Source: Streptoalloteichus tenebrarius
GTDB lineage: Bacteria; Actinomycetota; Actinomycetes; Mycobacteriales; Pseudonocardiaceae
Direction of reading: 5' to 3'
NCBI RefSeq assembly: GCF_024171885.1
Contig: NZ_JAMTCP010000017.1
Location: 1 to 64,000 of the forward strand
DNA length: 64,000 bases
The position numbers and the translations under genes are program-made. Under the pieces are notes generated by a model. That model ran no database searches. It was not told the DNA's origin and saw nothing but the letters and a program-made list of their open reading frames with translations. Below, one piece after another: positions 56,644 to 64,000 of the stretch (within the stretch, counting starts at the first letter, position 1; every line of letters starts with the position of its first letter).

Positions 56644-56668
56644 GTGTCGCATGTGCTGATGCGAACAC
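56644..56668 (+). promoter_or_regulatory. NsrR-type operator candidate upstream of hmp
   Basis: GTGTCGCAT-N6-ATGCGAACAC is an inverted repeat with one extra base in the right arm, 37 bp before the flavohemoglobin start. It shares the GCAT/ATGC core with the nsrR promoter site. Confidence 0.55.
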
Positions 56669-56704
56669 CAGTTGATCGACAACGTTGAGATGTGAGGAGT
56701 TCCG

Positions 56705-57952
56705 TTGCTGTCCGAGGAGTCCGCCCGCGTCGTGCGGGCCACGGCCGACGTCGTCGCGGCGCACGGTGAGGAGATCACCGCGCGGTTCTACGAGCGCATG
56801 TTCGCCGCGCACCCCGAGCTGCTCGACCTGTTCAACCGGGGGAGCCAGGCCAACGGCGAGCAGCGGCAGGCACTGGCCGGCGCGGTCGTGGCCTTCGCCG
56901 GGCACATCGCCGGGCTGCGGCCGCTGCCGCTCGGCGCCCTGCTGTCCCGGATCGCCCACAAGCACGCCTCCGTCGGCATCGCCCCCAACCAGTACGTCGT
57001 CGTCGGCCGGCACCTGATGGCCGCCGTCGCCGAGGTGCTCGGCGACGCCGTCACCCCCGAGGTCGCCGCCGCGTGGGACGAGGTGTACTGGGCGTTCGCC
57101 TGCATGCTGGTCGCCGAGGAGGCCCGGCTGTACGAGCGTGCCGGCAGTGGCTTCGAACGCCCCTTCCACCCGCACCGCGTGGTGCGCCGCCAGGCGGAGA
57201 CGGCCGACGTCGAGTCGTTCTGGCTGGAGCCCGAGGACGGGCGGCCGATCCAGCACCGGACGGGCCAGTACGTGAGCGTCGCCGTGCGGTTGCCGGACAA
57301 CAGCCGTCAGATCCGGCAGTACACGGTCAGCTCCGCGCCCGGCCGTGGTCCGCTGCGGATCACGGTCAAGCGGCACCGCGAGGACGGCCAGCGCCCGGCG
57401 GGGCTCGTCTCGACCCACCTGCACGACCACGTGCGCGTCGGGGACCGACTCCTGGTCTCACCTCCCTTCGGTGACGTCGTCCTGCCCCAGGACGACAGCC
57501 CGCTCCTGCTGGTCACGGCCGGCATCGGGATCACGCCCGCCGCGGCCGTCCTCGACGAGCTGGCCACCCACGGCAGTGCCCGCGAGATCGTCGTGGCCCA
57601 CGCCGACCGGTCCCCGGCCAGCCACCCGCTCGCGGCCGAACTGCTCGCCACCGCGACCGGGCTCTCCCGGCACACCGTCCAGCTCTGGTACGAGTCGGAC
57701 GCCGACTCGGCCGCGGCGCCCGCCGGCGTCGAGGTCCGCTCCGGCCTCCTCGACCCCGCCGCGCTCCGCCTGCCGGCGGGGGCGCGGGTGCTGCTCTGCG
57801 GCCCGCTGCCCTTCATGCGGCACGTCCGCCGCGGCCTGCTCGACCGGGGCGTGCCGGCCGAGCGCATCCACTACGAGGTGTTCGGCTCGGACGCCTGGCT
57901 GCCCCGGTCCACCCCGGCCGCTCCGGCCGCTCCGGCCGCCCCGGTCGGGTGA
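56705..57952 (+). CDS. hmp: Flavohemoglobin / nitric oxide dioxygenase
   Basis: 415 residues. Globin domain 1-140 (ITARFYERMFAAHPELLDLF, proximal His in SRIAHKHASVGI). FAD domain with QYVSVAVRLPDN and RQYTVSSAPGRGP. NAD domain with TAGIGITPAAAVLDEL, VLLCGPLPFMRHV and a C-terminal HYEVFGSDAW. Converts NO and O2 to nitrate using NAD(P)H. Start TTG at 56705, chosen because GAGGAG lies 6 nt upstream and no other start fits the globin N-terminus. The tail ends in a low-complexity AAPAAPAAP run. Confidence 0.95.
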   Translation: MLSEESARVVRATADVVAAHGEEITARFYERMFAAHPELLDLFNRGSQANGEQRQALAGAVVAFAGHIAGLRPLPLGALLSRIAHKHASVGIAPNQYVVVGRHLMAAVAEVLGDAVTPEVAAAWDEVYWAFACMLVAEEARLYERAGSGFERPFHPHRVVRRQAETADVESFWLEPEDGRPIQHRTGQYVSVAVRLPDNSRQIRQYTVSSAPGRGPLRITVKRHREDGQRPAGLVSTHLHDHVRVGDRLLVSPPFGDVVLPQDDSPLLLVTAGIGITPAAAVLDELATHGSAREIVVAHADRSPASHPLAAELLATATGLSRHTVQLWYESDADSAAAPAGVEVRSGLLDPAALRLPAGARVLLCGPLPFMRHVRRGLLDRGVPAERIHYEVFGSDAWLPRSTPAAPAAPAAPVG

Positions 57953-57984
57953 TGGCCGTCCCGCCAGCCCTCTAGCATCGCGGC

Positions 57985-58467
57985 ATGGGTGAAGGGCTGA
58001 CCCACGTCGACGCGGGTGGCGCGGCGCGGATGGTGGACGTGACCGGTAAGGAGCCGACCGCCAGGACGGCCGTGGCCACCGGGGTGCTCAGGACCACCGC
58101 CGAGGTGGTCGAGCTGCTCCGGCGGGACGGCCTGCCCAAGGGCGACGCCCTGGCCACGGCGCGCGTCGCCGGGATCATGGCCGCCAAGCGCACCCCCGAC
58201 CTGGTGCCCCTGTGCCACCCCATCGCCCTGTCCGGGGTGACCGTCGACCTCGCCGCCGAGGGCGCGGAGGTGCGGATCACCGCGACCGTGCGGACCACCG
58301 ACCGCACCGGGGTGGAGATGGAGGCGCTCACCGCGGTGGCGGTGGCCGGGCTGACCCTGCACGACATGGTGAAGGCCGTCGACCCGGCGGCCGTGCTCGA
58401 CGCGGTGCGCGTCGAGCGCAAGGACGGCGGGAAGGCGGGCACGTGGACCAGACCGCAGGACAGGTGA
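57985..58467 (+). CDS. moaC: Cyclic pyranopterin monophosphate synthase MoaC
   Basis: 160 residues; second step of Moco synthesis, converting the MoaA product to cPMP. Motifs: HVDAGGAARMVDVTGKEPT, KGDALATARVAGIMAAKRT, the active-site LVPLCHPIALSGV, GVEMEALTAVAVAGLTLHDM and KAVD. ATG 57985 lies 6 nt after TAGCAT, suggesting a leaderless mRNA. GTGA overlap with the fused mog-moaE gene. Matches M. tuberculosis moaC2 position. Confidence 0.95.
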   Translation: MGEGLTHVDAGGAARMVDVTGKEPTARTAVATGVLRTTAEVVELLRRDGLPKGDALATARVAGIMAAKRTPDLVPLCHPIALSGVTVDLAAEGAEVRITATVRTTDRTGVEMEALTAVAVAGLTLHDMVKAVDPAAVLDAVRVERKDGGKAGTWTRPQDR

Positions 58468-59405
58468 CCCGGGAGCGCGTCGCCCGCGTCGTGGTCGCCT
58501 CCAACCGGGCCAGCGCGGGTGTCTACCCGGACCGCACGGGACCGGTCATCGTCGACTGGCTGCGCGCGCGGGGGTACCGCGTGGACGAGCCGGTCGTGAC
58601 GCCCGACGGCGAGCCGGTGGGGGCGGCCCTCAGGGCGGCCGTCGCCGAGGGCGTGGACGTGGTCATCACGACCGGCGGTACCGGGATCACCCCGACCGAC
58701 CGCACGCCCGAGGTGACCAGGGCGCTCCTCGACTACGAGGTGCCCGGCCTCGCCGACGCCGTCCGCGCCGCCGGGTTGCCCCGGGTGCCCACCGCGGTGC
58801 TCTCCCGAGGGGTCGCGGGCGTGGCCGGGCGGACCCTCGTCGTCAACCTGCCCGGCTCCACCGGCGGGGTGAAGGACGGGCTCGCGGTCCTGGCGGACGT
58901 GCTGGACCACGCCGTCGACCAGCTCCACGGCGGTGACCACGGGCGGACCGCGCCTGCGGCCGCGCCGCCGGCCCACGAGCCCGCCACCGTGCTGCGCGCG
59001 GAGGTCGTCGACGCCCCCCTGGACGTGGACGAGCACGCCCGGCTCGTGGCCGACCGGGCGGCCGGGGCGGTCGTCACCTTCGGCGGGGTCGTCCGGGACC
59101 ACGACCACGGTCGGGGCGTGCGCGAGCTGGAGTACACGGGCCACCCCAGCGCGTCCGGGATCGTCGCGGAGGTCGCGGCCGACGTCGCGGCCCGGCACCC
59201 CGGGCTGCGGGCGGCCGCGGTCAGCCACCGGATCGGGGTGCTGGCGATCGGCGACGTCGCCCTGGCCGTGGCCGTGGCGGCGGAGCACCGCGCGGAGGCG
59301 TTCCGCGCCTGCGCGGAGCTGGTCGACGAGGTGAAGGCTCGGCTGCCGGTCTGGAAGCGGCAGGTCTTCGACGACGGCACGGAGGAATGGGTCAACTGCC
59401 CCTGA
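58464..59405 (+). CDS. Mog/MoaB-MoaE fusion protein
   Basis: 313 residues. The first 155 are a MogA/MoaB domain (VVVASNRASAGVYPDRTGP, ITTGGTGITPTDRTPE, VVNLPGSTGGVKDGL) that adenylylates molybdopterin. After an Ala/Pro linker, residues 178-313 are MoaE, the large subunit of molybdopterin synthase (AGAVVTFGGVVRDHDHG, LEYTGHPSAS, HRIGVLAIGDVALAVAV, catalytic Lys in LPVWKRQVF). These are separate genes (mog, moaE2) in M. tuberculosis. GTG 58464 overlaps the moaC stop as GTGA. The small subunit MoaD is encoded at 62312 on the other strand. Confidence 0.92.
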   Translation: MTRERVARVVVASNRASAGVYPDRTGPVIVDWLRARGYRVDEPVVTPDGEPVGAALRAAVAEGVDVVITTGGTGITPTDRTPEVTRALLDYEVPGLADAVRAAGLPRVPTAVLSRGVAGVAGRTLVVNLPGSTGGVKDGLAVLADVLDHAVDQLHGGDHGRTAPAAAPPAHEPATVLRAEVVDAPLDVDEHARLVADRAAGAVVTFGGVVRDHDHGRGVRELEYTGHPSASGIVAEVAADVAARHPGLRAAAVSHRIGVLAIGDVALAVAVAAEHRAEAFRACAELVDEVKARLPVWKRQVFDDGTEEWVNCP

Positions 59406-59657
59406 GACGCGCGGCGGCGCGAGCGGGGACCTGAGGGTGTCGCGGCTGGGCGAGAAGGAGAACGTCATGCCGGCGACGGTAGGGACGCCATCCGACAGCA
59501 CGGGCGTTGATGGCGTGTCGTGGCGCGTGTCCAGCGAATCCGACGTCTCGCGCAGCGTTGCCGGACGCATCAGGTGCGCTTTTTCGGGTGAACCGGGCTG
59601 AATCAGGACAGGCCGGATGTCGCCGGCCCTGGCCCCGTCACCGGTCCCGCCGGCGTG

Positions 59658-59701
59658 CTGAGGACATGCTGAGGGCATGCCGAGGACATGCCGAGGACAT
59701 G
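59658..59701. repeat. Tandem 11-bp repeat, four copies
   Basis: [15 protein letters not shown] units (CTGAGGACATG, CTGAGGGCATG, CCGAGGACATG twice) at 59658-59701, between the mog-moaE and rpf 3' ends, immediately before a terminator. The rest of the 377-bp gap 59406-59782 holds no gene. Confidence 0.88.
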
Positions 59702-59705
59702 CCGA

Positions 59706-59743
59706 GGCCCTGGTCGGGTCCGGGGGACGACCCGACCAGGGCC
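59706..59743. terminator. Terminator between converging mog-moaE and rpf genes
   Basis: 15-bp perfect stem GGCCCTGGTCGGGTC / GACCCGACCAGGGCC with an 8-nt loop, 39 bp past the rpf stop codon; symmetric enough to serve both directions. Confidence 0.88.
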
Positions 59744-59782
59744 TTGCTCGGCTGTCCACCCCTGAGGTCAGGGGAGAGGGAC

Positions 59783-60700
<918 letters not shown>

Positions 60701-60851
60701 CTAAGTGACCGAGAGCGGTTTTGCGAACCCCCTGAGCCGTGACGCTCGTCACAGTAACGATCCGGCGTCTGGAAACGATCATCGCTGTTTTCGCAGGTCA
60801 GAGGGCCGTTACCGGCCCGTATCCAAGCTGAGATCGATCACGGAGAGTGAG

Positions 60852-60965
60852 ATGGACGTCCTCGTGACTACGACGTCCGACGACGCGCCGAGTACGCACA
60901 GTGCTGGTGAGCGTGATCACAGGAAGTGTGTGGAAGATCCCTCTTTGGGGGAATTGTCCGAATAA
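60852..60965 (+). CDS. Tiny ORF, possible remnant of a holin-like membrane protein gene
   Basis: 37 residues, MDVLVTTTSDD ... EDPSLGELSE. ATG preceded by GGAGAG with 5-nt spacing, so it may be translated. The end (DPSLGELS) resembles the N-terminal start of actinobacterial phage-holin-like (DUF1469/PF07332) proteins, but the membrane helices that should follow are absent in all frames. Either a truncated gene or a short peptide. It sits in the 658-bp gap between rpf and the PI-PLC-like gene, which holds nothing else I can name beyond the rpf leader and promoter. Confidence 0.3.
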   Translation: MDVLVTTTSDDAPSTHSAGERDHRKCVEDPSLGELSE

Positions 60966-61127
60966 CGCACATCCCAGGGTGGAGGACCGGGCGCGCCGGG
61001 CGGCCCGTTCCGGCCCGCTTCCGATCCTGGGGCGGGTCGGCCGCCGGTCGGCCCCGGCTCGTTCCAAGATCACCTGAACGGCCGGGTGACCGCCGGCGGC
61101 GAGGTCCGTCCCGGGGAGTGACACCGT

Positions 61128-62006
61128 CTAACGCGATCCGACCAGGGCGTTGGGCCGAACGGACGTCGCGCCGGGCGTCGCGAGGAACGCGGCCAGGCCG
61201 TCGAGGTCATCACTACCCAGATGGTCGACGCCGGCGGCGCGCAGCTCGCGCCACACCGCTTCCCGGTCCGCGCCGGGAGCGTCCGGCGTCGCCCAGAACC
61301 GCACGCGCCTGCCCTCCGCGTGGGCCTTCCTGACGTGCTCGCGCAGCGCCGCCCGCTCGCCCTCCGGCATGGGGCCCTGACCGCGCCAGCCGAACAGGGT
61401 CGTCCAGTCCGCGCTGACCAGGGGGACGAGCGTGGCCGGGACGCCGGAGCCGAGGTCCCCCGGGCGGCCGTCGAGGAAGGCGAACCGGTCGGCCTGGCCG
61501 GCGACCGCGTCCCGGGGCTGGCGGCCGCTGAGCACGATCGTCACCGGACCGCGCCGCACCTCGCCGTTGACGTACCGGGTGAACAGGCCGGCGTAACGCG
61601 GGTCGCGCACCGCGGCGTCCAGCCACCGATAACCGTCGTTCTCGTTGAACTTGATGTCGACCAGGAGCTGGAACTCGCCGTCCCACCCGGGCAGCACCCG
61701 GCCCCCGTTGGCGGCCACGCGCTGGCGCAGCGGCTCCAGGTACAGGGACTGGAGCGTGCGCTCCGGGCGCACGTCCCAGGGGTAGTGCCCGACGTAGAGG
61801 TGGCCGAAGGCGGGGTAGATGTCCGCCTCGACGCTGGTGAACCCGCGGTCGAGGGCGTCGAGTAGCGGACGGGCGTGCTGGTAGTCGTTGTGCGCGTGCG
61901 CGTTCGGGAGGACCGGCGTCGCCGCCTGGGCCGTCGCGGGCCCGACCAACACCATCGCCGACACCAGGGCGAGTAGGACGCCGAAGAGCGACTTCCGGTC
62001 GACCAC
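61128..62006 (-). CDS. Secreted PI-PLC/GDPD-like phosphodiesterase
   Basis: 292 residues. Signal peptide (SLFGVLLALVSAMVLVGPATA, cleavage near QAA). A TIM-barrel of the phosphatidylinositol phospholipase C-like superfamily: NAHAHNDYQHARPLLDALDR with the first His pair, FTSVEADIYP (metal or acid residues), LYVGHYPW, LLVDIKFN, VTIVLSGRQP, RFWATPDAPG and GVDHLGSDDL. Similar to AIM6/Altered-inheritance-type proteins; substrate unknown, probably a phosphodiester outside the cell. GTG start with GGAGG 6 nt upstream. Inserted between rpf and moaD relative to M. tuberculosis order. Confidence 0.83.
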   Translation of the reverse strand: MVDRKSLFGVLLALVSAMVLVGPATAQAATPVLPNAHAHNDYQHARPLLDALDRGFTSVEADIYPAFGHLYVGHYPWDVRPERTLQSLYLEPLRQRVAANGGRVLPGWDGEFQLLVDIKFNENDGYRWLDAAVRDPRYAGLFTRYVNGEVRRGPVTIVLSGRQPRDAVAGQADRFAFLDGRPGDLGSGVPATLVPLVSADWTTLFGWRGQGPMPEGERAALREHVRKAHAEGRRVRFWATPDAPGADREAVWRELRAAGVDHLGSDDLDGLAAFLATPGATSVRPNALVGSR

Positions 62007-62186
62007 GACTCACCTCCAGTGATCAAGAGCGCGATGAGGGGCCACACGTTAGCGGCACCCTGTCAGCGAGTGATCACCGGGGGTGAGCAGGGAGGGCGAT
62101 GCGTCCGAATGGATGACCGCGAGCGGCCGAACGCGTCCGGCGCGCTGTTCTGGACGCCGCGTGGCAGGGCCGGCGGCGAGGAGGGC

Positions 62187-62309
62187 ACAGAAGAGAAGGA
62201 GGAAGCCAGGAGAAGAGGCAGGAGGAGAGAGCAGAGAGACAGGAGAAGAGACAGAAGAAGAGAAGGAGGAGACGGCAGGCGGGAAGAAGAGGAAAGAGGA
62301 GAGGAAGGG
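62187..62309. repeat. Polypurine tract next to moaD
   Basis: About 120 bp consisting almost solely of A and G on the plus strand, with a few C interruptions, immediately after the moaD stop (minus strand). The 305-bp gap 62007-62311 has no gene. Confidence 0.85.
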
Positions 62310-62311
62310 CC

Positions 62312-62584
62312 TCAGCCGCCGGCGAAGGGCGGCAGCACGTCGAGTTCCCCGCCGTCGGGGACGATGGCCTCCCGGTCACGGACGGCCGTGCCGTTCACCA
62401 GGAAGCTGCACGCCGCGAGCACCCGCGAGAGCTTCTCTCCCCGTCGGCGCTCCAGCTCGGCGAGCACCTGGGCCACCGTGCTGCCGGCGGGCAGCTCCAG
62501 GACCTCCTCCGGTGTTCCCGCGGCGGCGCGGGCGCCCGCGAAGTAGCGGACGGTTACCCGGGTCGACGTCGCCTGCTCCGCCAA
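62312..62584 (-). CDS. moaD: Molybdopterin synthase small subunit MoaD
   Basis: 90 residues, ubiquitin-like sulfur carrier: VRYFAGARAAAGTPEE, GSTVAQVLAELERRRGEKL, CSFLVNGTAVRD, ending in DVLPPFAGG, the Gly-Gly that is thiocarboxylated. Partners the MoaE half of the fusion at 58464. TTG start at 62584, 3 nt downstream of the moaA stop; a G-run about 8 nt upstream may serve as RBS. moaA-moaD order equals M. tuberculosis moaA2-moaD2. Confidence 0.92.
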   Translation of the reverse strand: MAEQATSTRVTVRYFAGARAAAGTPEEVLELPAGSTVAQVLAELERRRGEKLSRVLAACSFLVNGTAVRDREAIVPDGGELDVLPPFAGG

Positions 62585-62587
62585 CTC

Positions 62588-63655
62588 TCAACCCCCGATC
62601 GCGCTCATCGGCCGTTGCGGTTGGGTGAAGTCCGAGTCGGAGATGCCGTGGCCCGCGGCCTTGCCCCACATCGCGCCCCGCCACAGCTCGGCCAGCTCCT
62701 CGTCGGAGGCGCCGGAGCGCAGGGCGCCGCGCAGGTCGGTCTCGGTGCGGGCGAACAGGCAGGTGCGGAGCTGCCCGTCGGCGGTCAGCCTGGTGCGGTC
62801 GCAGGTCGCGCAGAACGGGCGGGTGACCGAGGCGATCACGCCCACCACGCCGGGGCCGCCGTCGACCAGCCACCGCTCGGCCGGCGCCGAGCCCCGTTCC
62901 GCGGGGTCGGGCGTGAGCCGGTGGGTGCGGCGCAGGGCGGCGAGGATCTCCTCGGCCGTGATCATCGACCGGCGGTCCCACGCGTGTTGGGGATCCAGCG
63001 GCATCTGCTCGATGAAGCGGAGCTGGTAGCCGTGGTCCAGGCAGTAGTCCAGCAGGGCTCCCGCCTCGTCGTCGTTGACCCCGCGCAGCAGGACCGCGTT
63101 GACCTTCACGGGCGACAGCCCGGCCGCCCTCGCCGCCGCGAGCCCGGCGAGCACGTCGGCCAGCCGGTCCCGGCGGGAGATCGCCCTGAACCGCTCGGGC
63201 CGGAGCGTGTCCAGCGAGACGTTGATCCGGTCCAGGCCGGCCGCCACCAGGTCGTCGACCCGGCGGGCCAGCCCGATGCCGTTGGTCGTCAGCGAGACCG
63301 ACGGCCGCGGCCGCAGCCCGGTGGTCGCGGCCACGATCTGGGTGAGGTCCCGTCGGAGCAGCGGCTCGCCTCCGGTGAACCGCACCTCGGTGATCCCCAG
63401 GCGCTCCACGGCGACGCGGATCAGCCGGCTCAGCTCGCCCGCGGTGAGCAGCGCGGAGGTCGGCAGCCAGTCCAGCCCCTCGGCGGGCATGCAGTAGGTG
63501 CACCGCAGGTTGCACCGGTCGGTCAGGGAGACCCTCAGGTCGGTGGCCACCCGGCCGAACCGGTCCACCAGCGCGGGGGTGTCCGGACGTGCTCCCGGCC
63601 CCGTCGCGCGGCTGGCGCTGCGCAGGGCCGGCCACCCGAGGTGCACCGCGGTCAC
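62588..63655 (-). CDS. moaA: GTP 3',8-cyclase MoaA
   Basis: 355-residue radical SAM enzyme, first step of Moco synthesis. N-terminal cluster motif in RCNLRCTYCMP (about 48-56), SAM-binding FTGGEPLLR, SLTTNGIGL, NVSLDTL; C-terminal cluster FCATCDRTRLT ... LRTCLF (about 280-300); ends in AIGG, the Gly-Gly tail needed for activity. GTG at 63655 lies 7 nt after TACCCT, so a leaderless mRNA is likely; upstream in-frame sequence is Arg-rich and unlike the family. Confidence 0.95.
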   Translation of the reverse strand: MTAVHLGWPALRSASRATGPGARPDTPALVDRFGRVATDLRVSLTDRCNLRCTYCMPAEGLDWLPTSALLTAGELSRLIRVAVERLGITEVRFTGGEPLLRRDLTQIVAATTGLRPRPSVSLTTNGIGLARRVDDLVAAGLDRINVSLDTLRPERFRAISRRDRLADVLAGLAAARAAGLSPVKVNAVLLRGVNDDEAGALLDYCLDHGYQLRFIEQMPLDPQHAWDRRSMITAEEILAALRRTHRLTPDPAERGSAPAERWLVDGGPGVVGVIASVTRPFCATCDRTRLTADGQLRTCLFARTETDLRGALRSGASDEELAELWRGAMWGKAAGHGISDSDFTQPQRPMSAIGG

Positions 63656-63840
63656 ACAGTCGAGGGTAGTCCCGAGGGGGCGGTGCTCCGCGCGTCCGAA
63701 GGTCACGAACCGGGTGTCGTCGCGGTGGGGTGTGTCACCCGGACGGCGGGACCGGAGGGCCTTCTCGGCGGGCGCGGCCCGGTCCCCGCCGCGGCTACCC
63801 TCTCCTCGCACGGCGAGTGGCTCGGCCACTGAGCCTCTTG

Positions 63841-64000
63841 ATGGACGAGAAGACAGGGGTGTGCGCGGTGGGCGAGGCGGCGGGCGGAGCGGACGCGGCG
63901 CGGCGCGTGTCGGAGCTCGGGCGGTCGCTCGGCGCGGCGACCGTCATGTTCCACTCGCAGGTCGCCGAGCGGTTGGGCGTGTCGCCGTCCGACCACAAGT
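63841..64000 (+). CDS. MarR-family transcriptional regulator, 5' part only
   Basis: The first 53 residues are present; the window ends inside the gene. ELGRSLGAATVMFHSQVAERLG then VSPSDHK is the N-terminal dimerisation helix and start of the winged helix seen in actinobacterial MarR proteins. ATG 63841 used; GTG codons 6 and 9 residues later are alternatives. Divergent from moaA, about 185 bp away. Target unknown. Confidence 0.75.
   Translation, partial: MDEKTGVCAVGEAAGGADAARRVSELGRSLGAATVMFHSQVAERLGVSPSDHK

Noticed and set aside
61081..61137. Additional small gene upstream of the PI-PLC-like gene end
   Set aside because: Frames there have no start with a ribosome site and are shorter than 30 residues in plausible phase.

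Overview
The window looks like chromosomal DNA from a high-GC filamentous actinomycete, most likely of the Pseudonocardiales (Saccharothrix, Actinosynnema or Lentzea type). I infer this from the very high GC, many GTG starts, a solitary groEL with two CIRCE operators, a four-gene conservon, DasR-type operators, a c-di-AMP riboswitch on an rpf gene, and two blocks in the same gene order as Mycobacterium tuberculosis. The first block is Cdc48-like ATPase-pssA-psd-moeA...groEL (compare Rv0435c-Rv0440). The second is XPB helicase...helicase-associated protein-small protein...moaC-mog-moaE-rpf-moaD-moaA (compare Rv0861c-Rv0869c). No tRNA, rRNA, CRISPR or intact mobile element was seen.

Layout. 1-835: mosaic 54-58 bp tandem array that runs off the left edge. 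1.2-10.2 kb: Cdc48-like AAA protein, phosphatidylserine/phosphatidylethanolamine synthesis (pssA, psd), a GlsB-type membrane protein, a membrane M48 peptidase, moeA and a divergent AIM24 protein. 10.3-14.0 kb: cold shock protein, serine/threonine kinase and groEL. 14.1-21.0 kb: six codirectional minus-strand genes forming an apparent conflict or programmed-death type module. They encode a TPR-CHAT caspase-like protein, a small beta-sandwich protein, an ECF-like sigma factor, a TDPS-repeat protein, a small protein, and a papain-like protease that shares its C-terminal module with that small protein. This is the best candidate for an undescribed system. 21.2-28.1 kb: aminosugar region with cutC under a perfect DasR-type operator, an O-methyltransferase, an IS30 transposase relic, a DasABC-like importer and a GH20 hexosaminidase.

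28.1-45.4 kb: PspC protein, XPB helicase, two LppU-like proteins, a large FAD/Fe-S oxidase, an ABC exporter with a divergent DesK/DesR-type two-component pair, and a nitrate/sulfonate/taurine-type importer beside a PobA-like hydroxylase, with a second paralogous binding protein on the far side. 45.9-51.0 kb: conservon of sensor kinase, roadblock protein, DUF742 protein and small GTPase. 51.7-55.8 kb: helicase-associated protein, small conserved protein and malic enzyme. 55.9-58.0 kb: NsrR-like regulator and flavohemoglobin (NO defence). 58.0-63.7 kb: molybdenum cofactor genes moaC, a mog-moaE fusion, moaD and moaA, interleaved with a riboswitch-controlled resuscitation-promoting factor and a PI-PLC-like secreted protein. 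The window ends inside a MarR-type regulator.

Two window-wide patterns stand out. Many genes have a TAnnnT -10-like box 6-8 nt before the start codon, which suggests leaderless mRNAs. The 11-mer palindrome TCCACwGTGGA occurs five times, always inside genes, far above what base composition predicts. All functional calls are from reading the sequence; no database search was run.
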